NCBI GenBank assembly: GCA_947470005.1
Contig: CANISA010000112.1
Coordinates: 1-5,770 of the forward strand
Direction of reading: 5' to 3'
Source: Legionellaceae bacterium
GTDB lineage: Bacteria; Pseudomonadota; Gammaproteobacteria; Legionellales; Legionellaceae
DNA: 5,770 bases
Under the pieces are notes generated by a model. It was not told the DNA's origin, ran no database searches, and saw only the letters and a list, made by a program, of their open reading frames with translations. How positions within the stretch are numbered: position 1 is the first letter of the stretch; every line of letters begins with the position of its first letter. The position numbers and the translations under genes were made by a program. Shown in pieces: positions 1 through 5,400 of the stretch.

Positions 1-135
1 CATGATCAAGTGCGCTTGGTGACACCACAAGCGGCCATCGCGCTAGGCAGTGATTACCTGGTGGTTGGGCGTCCCATTACGACAGCCGTTGATCCAGCGC
101 GTCGCGTTCGTGAAATCATGCAAGCGGTTTCTTAG
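1..135 (+). CDS. pyrF: Orotidine 5'-phosphate decarboxylase, C-terminal end (partial, 5' end outside window)
   Basis: Frame 1 is open from the first base and encodes 44 residues before a TAG at 133-135. PyrF decarboxylates OMP to UMP, the last step of de novo pyrimidine synthesis, in the cytosol. The fragment matches the C-terminal signature of the family: a TPQAAIALGSDYLVVGRPIT stretch (residues about 8-27) corresponds to the end of the TIM barrel, where the GRPIT loop binds the substrate phosphate. It is followed by a short helix with the usual VDPARRVREI pattern. The normal protein is about 230 residues, so roughly four fifths of the gene lies upstream of the window. The catalytic Asp/Lys residues are in the missing part and cannot be checked. 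The next gene starts 1 nt after the stop, so the two are probably co-transcribed. Confidence 0.9.
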   Translation, partial: HDQVRLVTPQAAIALGSDYLVVGRPITTAVDPARRVREIMQAVS

Positions 136-136
136 C

Positions 137-568
137 ATGCGCGCGTATTACCTACACCACATGGGAATTGAGCGCTGGGTGCTTCGTCCACCGCGTGTTC
201 AGATAAAAAAAGCGAATCATGACTCGCTGATGGTGATTTGTAATAATCAACATGGTTTTTTTGAGGGCAGAGCTGGTGTATTGTTTTCTCGCATGCTTCA
301 GAGCATTGGTTTATTGCCTGAGCAGGTGTATCTGACGACGGATGGGGAACTGTTGAACGAAGAAATTGCACGCGTGAAGCCACGAGCGATTTTAAGGTGT
401 ATTTCTCTACGTGAGGGAGAGGTGGACGTGCAAAACACGCCCGTAGTGACCAGTTATCATCCTGCGCACTTGCTTCAATACCCTGCAGATAAAAAACAAG
501 CCTATCGCGATCTTTTGCGTGTACAACAGCTATTAACACCATGCACATCACACGAGCGCTCGGTTTAA
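137..568 (+). CDS. holD: DNA polymerase III psi subunit-like protein with a reduced uracil-DNA glycosylase family 4-like core
   Basis: This encodes 143 residues. The N-terminus (residues 6-18, LHHMGIERWVLRP) fits the conserved psi segment that docks on the clamp loader (E. coli LQQLGITQWSLRR, with the key Trp here at W14). Psi joins chi and bridges the clamp loader to SSB. Residues 30-133 resemble a family 4 uracil-DNA glycosylase: a GRAG...ML..IGL..EQVYLT stretch at 44-67, a KPRAIL strand at 81-86, and a YHPA..L motif at 107-113 followed by the K..A..DL helix at 119-126. The catalytic GEAPG motif and the Fe-S cysteines of that family are absent (only C35, C88 and C136 are present), so enzymatic activity is unlikely. 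I start at ATG 137, not at the in-frame ATG at 50, because this matches the psi N-terminus and clears pyrF by 1 nt. No strong Shine-Dalgarno is visible, so coupling to pyrF is likely. The alternative is an inactive UDG-like protein of other function. Confidence 0.62.
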   Translation: MRAYYLHHMGIERWVLRPPRVQIKKANHDSLMVICNNQHGFFEGRAGVLFSRMLQSIGLLPEQVYLTTDGELLNEEIARVKPRAILRCISLREGEVDVQNTPVVTSYHPAHLLQYPADKKQAYRDLLRVQQLLTPCTSHERSV

Positions 569-1020
569 CATTGATTGAGCTACTCATCAGTCTCGCCATC
601 ATGGCGACTGTGCTGTGTTTTAGCGTGCCTCTGTTTCACTCCATGCAAACACAACATGACCGAAACCGACTAATCAACGACATCACCAACGTGCTTCAAT
701 TCGCAAGGCTTCAGGCTTTCCTTCGTGGTAAAACGCTGGTGCTTAGTCCACTGGATTCAGTGAAAGATTGGTCGTATGGCATGCATTTGTTTGTTAGAGA
801 GGGGAATTCGTTGCCACCTCAAAATAAAGAAGAACTGCATGAATGGCGCTGGAAGCCTGGTGGCACACACCTAAGTTGGCATGGTTTTCAATCAAAAGAC
901 TATTTAGTTATTGATTCGGATCTCAGTCGGCTTGCACTCAATGGGTATTTTTTGATGGAAGAAGGAGGGACGTTGCCTGAAAAAATCACCGTAAATCGTT
1001 TTGGTCGTATACATGGTTGA
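541..1020 (+). CDS. Type IV pilin-like pseudopilin, FimT/GspH family
   Basis: This encodes 159 residues with a type III (prepilin) signal: a short basic leader MHITRALG, then cleavage after G8 giving a mature N-terminus LTLIELL. The essential Glu is at mature position 5 (E13), and a hydrophobic helix runs to about residue 33. The globular part carries FimT/GspH hallmarks: the FARLQAFLRGKTLVLSP strand (54-70), DW..GMHLF (76-84), and a C-terminal ITVNRFGRIHG strand typical of FimT. Such minor pilins are processed by PilD and prime or cap pili or type II secretion pseudopili; FimT is linked to DNA uptake in some species. The first mature residue is Leu instead of the usual Phe, which is tolerated. 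ATG 541 is the only plausible start: an in-frame stop lies at 490-492. It overlaps the preceding gene by 28 nt and has no clear ribosome binding site. No other pilin genes lie nearby, so the symbol is left open. Confidence 0.85.
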   Translation: MHITRALGLTLIELLISLAIMATVLCFSVPLFHSMQTQHDRNRLINDITNVLQFARLQAFLRGKTLVLSPLDSVKDWSYGMHLFVREGNSLPPQNKEELHEWRWKPGGTHLSWHGFQSKDYLVIDSDLSRLALNGYFLMEEGGTLPEKITVNRFGRIHG

Positions 1021-1127
1021 TTTCGTTTGATGAGGATCAGTATTTGCTTGAGCAAGTGTCAGTTTTAGTGGCTGGGCTCGCAGTGAGTGAGCAACCTAGG
1101 GATTTGTTGCGTTGCCTTAACGTGAAG

Positions 1128-2870
1128 TTAAAGAGACAAAACCGGACGATCACTTGCCGTTTCATCATTCTCATCCTCATTCAGATCTTGCTCCGTTAGT
1201 TGGACTGTTGTTGGTGTGTTATTCGTATTAAAAAACGGGTGTTTTGAGCATTTTTTAATTAGAATAGGCGCGATATTTACGGTTAAACTCACTGTACAGA
1301 GTGCTGTCGCAATTAGATATTGCACCGCCGTTTTCGTTTGTTCTACGCCAGTACTTGATACGCTGTTGACCTGATTGTAGGGAGCAAAGCATGCAAAAGC
1401 AATGCTAATTGGAAAAGCTGAAAAAGCGGCAATCCCACTCGAAAGCCCCGTGGCCAGACCCACTTTGTCCGGTAATTCTTCTGCAATTTGAGCAATAATT
1501 GAGAAATTCCCAGCGCCATTGGCAACGGCAAACACGTACAGCATGAGCGTCCAGGTCAATTGATCTTTGGACAGTGCAAAGCCCAAAGAGGATACAAGCA
1601 TCGTCAGTAACGAGACGTTTGTTATCGTATTGGGATTGAGCGAAAATGAATAAATACTGAGTAGTCCACGAAGTGCGGAAGAGATGAGTGACACACTTGC
1701 TATGGTTAATGTTGCATGCGTTGCGTCCATTCCTCGCGATCCAAGTGTTAATAGCCCTGTTGTTGTTATGGCTGTAAGCAAACCAAATGTAGTTGTATAG
1801 TTAAGGCATGCGAGTGCTATCTTGGTGCGCTCATCATGGGTTAGACTGCCTAATGTTTCAAAAAATGGTGAGTTAGGTGAGAATAATTGTTGTCCCATCC
1901 ACGTCGCAATTTTTTTAGCTTTTTCTTTGGTTAATTGCGGGTTTAATGTGATTAATTGATCATAAACTGCATTGGACGTGAGTTGATATGTACTGATGAT
2001 TCCCATTAGCGTTATTCCGGCAAATATGATGTAGGTGTTGCGCAAGCCAATTGCAGGGATTAATAACGATCGAGCCATGATGAGCGTTATTCCTGGAGCA
2101 AGGTTACTGATTCCAGCGACCAGCGCCATGTATTCGGCTGGACCTTTGCGTAATACGGAGGGTATTGTGCGTTCAATAACGTTTGGAATAATGGGGGTCG
2201 ATAAGTAGGTGGAGATATTTTGTAAGTGTTTAATCCAATCCTCAGGTGTATCACCTGGTGCGGCTTTAGCGGTCAGGGTCATGCCTGCGGAGTAGGCGGC
2301 GACGCCTTTACCTGACAGTATATTGCATGTCATAAAAAGCCAATAACTCCAATCGTTTACCGTTATGGTTGATAGATCCTCAACGGTAGATAAAAGAGTG
2401 ACGATGCCAGCAACACCTACAATACTCGTACAGAGTAATGCGTTAATCCCTTCTTTTCCACGACCGTAATCGGTCTCCACCGCGGCCACTACAATTCGGA
2501 GCAGGCCGCTGAGCAATAATGGCGATGCCGCAAGTGCATATCGTTGAATGGGCGTTAAGGCTGTAAATTCACTCGCTAAGGTGCCACCCATGGCATATAG
2601 AAAAAGCCCGGTGCCACAATCAACGACCCCTCCCAAAAGATTATTTAAAGGCGTGCCAGATACGCGTTCTATATCATTTATATTGTCTTGGAAGGCGACA
2701 GGGATTAAATCTAATTTATGATGTTTTTTCATTTCGGTCAAAATTAAAATATAATCGGATTTTAGTCCCATCATCAATGCATTATCTTCAAGGGTTTTAG
2801 GTTCATCTAGAGCGGCTTCTTGGTCTGGCTGGATATGACTTAACTCGATATGACCTAGCATGACAATCAT
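1128..2870 (-). CDS. Major facilitator superfamily transporter, divergent NarK/nitrate-nitrite porter-like, with long soluble N- and C-terminal tails
   Basis: This encodes 580 residues, longer than typical NarK (about 460). A soluble N-terminus of about 75 residues precedes roughly 12 membrane helices (about 78-100, 107-131, 140-161, 173-200, 246-275, 278-298, 350-376, 384-410, 415-433, 437-462, 470-497, 514-538). A central cytoplasmic loop of about 50 residues (300-349) divides the halves, as in MFS proteins. NarK-like traits are LT..QR..LAASPLLLSGLLRI in helix 2 with R125, R401 in the matching place of the second half, and ANGAGNF near 450-455 followed by GLATGLSSG. In NarK the paired arginines bind the anion, so an anionic substrate is plausible but unproven. 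The last 40 residues are hydrophilic and acidic. The ATG at 2870 follows a TATAAT promoter closely; the Shine-Dalgarno is poor, and later starts (M33, M34, M47) are possible. GC is lower than in neighbouring genes, suggesting transfer. The MFS call is firm, the subfamily tentative. Confidence 0.72.
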   Translation of the reverse strand: MIVMLGHIELSHIQPDQEAALDEPKTLEDNALMMGLKSDYILILTEMKKHHKLDLIPVAFQDNINDIERVSGTPLNNLLGGVVDCGTGLFLYAMGGTLASEFTALTPIQRYALAASPLLLSGLLRIVVAAVETDYGRGKEGINALLCTSIVGVAGIVTLLSTVEDLSTITVNDWSYWLFMTCNILSGKGVAAYSAGMTLTAKAAPGDTPEDWIKHLQNISTYLSTPIIPNVIERTIPSVLRKGPAEYMALVAGISNLAPGITLIMARSLLIPAIGLRNTYIIFAGITLMGIISTYQLTSNAVYDQLITLNPQLTKEKAKKIATWMGQQLFSPNSPFFETLGSLTHDERTKIALACLNYTTTFGLLTAITTTGLLTLGSRGMDATHATLTIASVSLISSALRGLLSIYSFSLNPNTITNVSLLTMLVSSLGFALSKDQLTWTLMLYVFAVANGAGNFSIIAQIAEELPDKVGLATGLSSGIAAFSAFPISIAFACFAPYNQVNSVSSTGVEQTKTAVQYLIATALCTVSLTVNIAPILIKKCSKHPFFNTNNTPTTVQLTEQDLNEDENDETASDRPVLSL

Positions 2871-2896
2871 CTTAGTGTATGATTTAAAGAGAACAC

Positions 2897-2924
2897 ATTA
2901 TACCAGCTTAAAACAAGAAAACAA
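2897..2924 (-). promoter_or_regulatory. Predicted sigma70 promoter for the MFS transporter gene
   Basis: On the reverse strand a perfect TATAAT lies at 2902-2897, with TTGTTT (3 of 6 consensus matches) at 2924-2919 and a 16-nt spacer. Transcription would start near 2890, giving a leader of about 20 nt before ATG 2870. The flanking sequence is very AT-rich, so chance -10 matches are expected; a weaker alternative is TTGTCT at 2950-2945 with TGTAAT at 2929-2924. The correct distance and orientation to the gene make the first the better choice. Confidence 0.5.
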
Positions 2925-3004
2925 TTACAAACTGACTGAATTACAGACAACTCTGATAGTTTTTATACTAAATTTTCATAATTTACTATAAATGTCACGT
3001 AGGC

Positions 3005-3128
3005 CGTCATTGATAGCGCGAGTGAAGCAATCTGGCTAATTTTTAGAAAAACGCAGGACCTGTTGAGTTGCCCTAATGGAATGACCTCGCGAAGTGATTG
3101 GAGATCCCTCACTTCGTTCGGGATGACG
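3005..3128. repeat. Composite palindromic intergenic repeat with inverted ends
   Basis: About 124 bp between the two transporter genes is bounded by CGTCAT (3005-3010) and its reverse complement ATGACG (3123-3128). The left arm (3005-3035) resembles the dispersed CGTCATTGCGAGCG.. GAAGCAATCTGG type element I recall from many proteobacterial genomes. The right arm (3102-3128) resembles another common ending, GATCCCTCACTTCG followed by TTCGGGATGACG. Within it CGAAGTGA (3090-3097) and TCACTTCG (3109-3116) form a perfect 8-bp stem with an 11-nt loop. The arms are not full-length complements of each other, so this looks like a degenerate or mosaic copy. No T-run follows the hairpin on either strand, so it is not an ordinary intrinsic terminator. 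Only one copy lies in the window, so the repeat call rests on resemblance and internal symmetry. Confidence 0.55.
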
Positions 3129-3153
3129 TCGGGTGTTCAATAATTCAATGTTG

Positions 3154-4341
3154 TTAAGCAACAGGCTTGAGTGCCAGTTCCTCTCGTTTACGCCAATTTA
3201 AAATAAATAAGGCCAGTGATCCCGCAATGATTCCCCAGAAGGCGGAACCTATTCCAAATAGCTCCATGCCTGAGGAGGAGACCAGCAAGGTGATGAGTGC
3301 GGGCTCTCGTTGTGATTCTTCGTCGAGGGCGCCTTTTAGGCTCGAGCCGATTGTGCCGATGAGTGCTAACCCGGCAATTGCCAAAATCAGCGCACTGGGA
3401 AAGGCTGAGAAAAAGGCGACCACGGTTGAACCAAAGACGGCGATTAAAAACCAACAGAGCCCGGCAAACACCGTTGCTCGGTAGCGCTGCGTGGGATCGG
3501 GATCGGCTTCTTTTCCGGTACAAATAGCCGCACTAATCGCGGCTAGATTCACCGAGTAACAACCAAAAGGCGCAAAGAGTAGCGTGGCAAAACCAGTCCA
3601 ACTCACGATAGATGAAATAGGCGGCGTATAGCCTGATGCATCCAGCACGGCGAGGCCTGGAACATTTTGTGACGTCATCGTCACAAGAAAAAGCGGAATC
3701 CCAATGCTCACGAGGGTTGCGGTTGTGAAGACTGGGATGGTTAGAATAGGGGCTGCGAACGTGAGGTGAAGGTTGTCTGTATGAAACAGACCTTCTGATC
3801 CCGCGAGGATGATTCCTATCATCAGGACGAGTAAAATCACGTAGCGAGGGAAGAAACGTTTTCCAATTAAATACGTAATGAGCATGGTGCATACCAGTGC
3901 AAACTGTTGCTGCATCGCCACGAACACATTCATGCCAAAATGCAATAAAATGCCAGCGAGCATGGCGGAGGTGAGGCTGCGCGGAATACGAGTGATTAAT
4001 TTTTCAAAGATCCCTGTGACACCCGCGAGGATGGTTAGAAGGGCCGAAAAAATAAATGCGCCGATTGCTTCGGGCATGGTGGCGCCGGATAAGCTGGTGA
4101 TCAGCAAGGCCGCCCCTGGTGTCGACCACCCGGTTAAAATGGGCATACGATAGTGCAACGAGAGTCCAATGCACGTCATTGCGATGCTCATGCCTAACGC
4201 GAAAAGCCAGGAACTTACTTCTGCTGGTGTGGCTCCCGCCTCCGTTGCGGCTTGAAAGACCAGGACAGCTGAGCTAGTAAAACCGACCATCACGCTAATA
4301 AAGCCTGCAGCCATGTGAGAAAAAGTGAAATAATTGCGCAT
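3154..4341 (-). CDS. BenE/YdcO family benzoate:proton symporter-like inner-membrane protein
   Basis: This encodes 395 residues, close to E. coli YdcO (391), and is nearly all hydrophobic helices. It matches BenE/YdcO along its length: AGFISVMVGFTSSAVLVFQA (12-31), the RMPILTGWSTPGAALL motif (65-80), AMLAGILLHFG (126-136), PLFLVTMTSQNVPGLAVL (216-233), PFGCYSVNLAAISAAIC (258-274), and FGIGSAFWGIIAG (362-374) near the C-terminus. BenE of Acinetobacter imports benzoate with protons; YdcO itself has no firmly known substrate and no benzoate-degradation genes are visible here, so the substrate is open. The ATG at 4341 is supported by AGGA (4352-4349) 7 nt upstream and by alignment of the first residues with YdcO. 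It follows rsgA by 21 nt on the same strand, so the two probably share a transcript. No truncation or frameshift is seen. Confidence 0.88.
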   Translation of the reverse strand: MRNYFTFSHMAAGFISVMVGFTSSAVLVFQAATEAGATPAEVSSWLFALGMSIAMTCIGLSLHYRMPILTGWSTPGAALLITSLSGATMPEAIGAFIFSALLTILAGVTGIFEKLITRIPRSLTSAMLAGILLHFGMNVFVAMQQQFALVCTMLITYLIGKRFFPRYVILLVLMIGIILAGSEGLFHTDNLHLTFAAPILTIPVFTTATLVSIGIPLFLVTMTSQNVPGLAVLDASGYTPPISSIVSWTGFATLLFAPFGCYSVNLAAISAAICTGKEADPDPTQRYRATVFAGLCWFLIAVFGSTVVAFFSAFPSALILAIAGLALIGTIGSSLKGALDEESQREPALITLLVSSSGMELFGIGSAFWGIIAGSLALFILNWRKREELALKPVA

Positions 4342-4348
4342 GCGCGGG

Positions 4349-4352
4349 TCCT
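4349..4352 (-). promoter_or_regulatory. Ribosome binding site of the BenE-family gene
   Basis: AGGA on the reverse strand lies 7 nt before ATG 4341. It fixes the start and is the clearest Shine-Dalgarno in the window. The start codon itself sits inside a perfect 10-bp palindrome, GCGCATGCGC (4336-4345). Confidence 0.65.
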
Positions 4353-4362
4353 GAAGGCGGTA

Positions 4363-5331
4363 TTATTTTGTAAATTGTGCGCTGATTCTAACATAATTTT
4401 CATAGCGATGTGCCGAGATTTGCCCTTTATTTACGGCGTCTAATATAGCGCATCCAGGCGTATCTTGGTGGTTGCAATTGCGAAACTTGCATTGATCAAT
4501 CAGCGGTTTAAATTCCCGGTAACTTTTTGCAATATGAGCCGTGCTCAGGTGCCCTAAACCAAACTCACGCACGCCCGGTGAGTCAATCAAGGCCCCACCC
4601 GTGGGAATATGGTACAGCGAGGTGCTGCTCGTTGTGTGGCAGCCTAGGTTTGTGCTGGTTGACAGGGCGCCGGTTTGAATGCCTTCTTCGTGGGGCAGAA
4701 GTCGCCCAATGATCGACGATTTACCTACGCCGGATTGCCCGACAAAAATACTGGTTTGGTTATTTAATGCATCCGCCAATGCGGCGTCTCCTTCCGCGTG
4801 ATCCAGGCCCGTAAAGACGATGGGGTACAAGGGCTGATAGATGGTCTCGAGTTTTTGGCGCAGGGCTTGGGATGCTAAATCGATTTTATTCATAACAATG
4901 CATGCACGTAGGTTTAATGATTCAGCCATGACGAGGTAACTATCCAATAAAACCCAGGATAAAGTCGGCTTCGGTGCGACAACAACGCAGACTTGAGTGA
5001 TATTTGCTGCAATGGGTTTCAATCGCCCGTGTGCATCAGGGCGGGCCAAAACGGATTCCCGGGGATATTGGCTGATGACTACGCCAAGATTGGGTCCTTC
5101 TGTTTGCCAGACCACCCGGTCGCCGGCAACGAGAGACTGAAGGTGAGGGCGTATGGCACAATGGATGCGTACGCCGCTTAAATCTTCAATTTCTGCACGG
5201 CGACCGAAACGTGTGATAATAAGGCCATCGGAGGCTGATTCATTCTGGGTGCTCGTGGCCGTTTCACAGTGAAGTTGTTGTTTTTGTTTGATGCGAGCAG
5301 CCTGTTGCTTGGTGATTTTTCTTTTGCTCAT
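4363..5331 (-). CDS. rsgA: Small ribosomal subunit biogenesis GTPase RsgA (YjeQ)
   Basis: This encodes 322 residues. RsgA is a circularly permuted GTPase that checks late 30S maturation and releases RbfA. It reads in family order: a basic N-terminus MSKRKITKQQAARIKQ typical of gammaproteobacterial RsgA, an OB-fold (about 35-115), then permuted G motifs. NKID (148-151, G4) is followed by the P-loop GQSGVGKSS (198-206, G1), the GCHTT segment (230-234, switch region with the conserved His) and DSPGVREFGL (250-259, G3). The C-terminal zinc site is complete as C281, C286, H288 and C294, followed by the usual helix with RYENY. It is slightly shorter than E. coli RsgA (350), mainly in the variable N-terminal linker. 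The ATG at 5331 begins the canonical MSK N-terminus; no clear Shine-Dalgarno precedes it. It is divergent from cca and leads the BenE-family gene. No defect is seen. Confidence 0.96.
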   Translation of the reverse strand: MSKRKITKQQAARIKQKQQLHCETATSTQNESASDGLIITRFGRRAEIEDLSGVRIHCAIRPHLQSLVAGDRVVWQTEGPNLGVVISQYPRESVLARPDAHGRLKPIAANITQVCVVVAPKPTLSWVLLDSYLVMAESLNLRACIVMNKIDLASQALRQKLETIYQPLYPIVFTGLDHAEGDAALADALNNQTSIFVGQSGVGKSSIIGRLLPHEEGIQTGALSTSTNLGCHTTSSTSLYHIPTGGALIDSPGVREFGLGHLSTAHIAKSYREFKPLIDQCKFRNCNHQDTPGCAILDAVNKGQISAHRYENYVRISAQFTK

Positions 5332-5342
5332 GTGAAGGGCAG

Positions 5343-5357
5343 GTTATATGCTATAAC
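5343..5357. promoter_or_regulatory. Symmetrical divergent promoter element between rsgA and cca
   Basis: GTTATATGCTATAAC is a perfect dyad with a 3-nt centre. Read forward it contains TGCTATAAC, an extended -10 (TATAAC at 5352-5357) for cca, with a predicted start near 5364 and a leader of about 37 nt. Read in reverse, TATAAC (5348-5343) also has an extended form (TGC, one base off TGN placement by symmetry: GCATATAAC). A start from it would leave only about 5 nt before the rsgA ATG, so a slightly different reverse -10 (TATAGC, 5355-5350) is also possible. No good -35 is visible for either direction. The dyad could alternatively be an operator. Confidence 0.4.
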
Positions 5358-5400
5358 TGAATCGTACCAGATCTTGAGCTCGAGTAGGATTGTTTAATCA

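Noticed and set aside
50..136. Upstream ATG at 50 as the start of the psi-like gene
   Set aside because: It would overlap pyrF by 86 nt in another frame, and the extra residues do not resemble psi; ATG 137 gives an N-terminus that aligns with HolD.
132..602. 156-residue reverse-strand reading frame
   Set aside because: It lies antisense to the psi-like gene and the pseudopilin start, with no family resemblance; a shadow frame.
1091..1110. GCAAC/GTTGC hairpin in the convergent gap as a terminator
   Set aside because: Only 5 base pairs with a 10-nt loop and no T-run on either strand.
1017..1199. 60-residue forward frame starting with TTG that overlaps the pseudopilin stop as TTGA
   Set aside because: The overlap would fit translational coupling, but there is no ribosome binding site or recognised family, and the last third is antisense to the MFS gene. 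The 1021-1127 gap otherwise shows nothing firm.
2732..2870. Later MFS start at M47 (MKKHHK), removing the N-terminal tail
   Set aside because: Possible, but it lies in AT-rich coding-like sequence without a better ribosome binding site, and the TATAAT promoter is placed correctly for ATG 2870. Kept as an alternative only.
3090..3116. 8-bp hairpin as an intrinsic terminator of the BenE-family transcript
   Set aside because: No U-tract follows the stem in that direction; treated as part of the repeat.
3167..3484. 105-residue forward frame, with similar frames at 3188-3523, 3533-3892 and 3878-4153
   Set aside because: All lie inside the clear BenE-family gene in other frames or on the other strand and look like nothing known.
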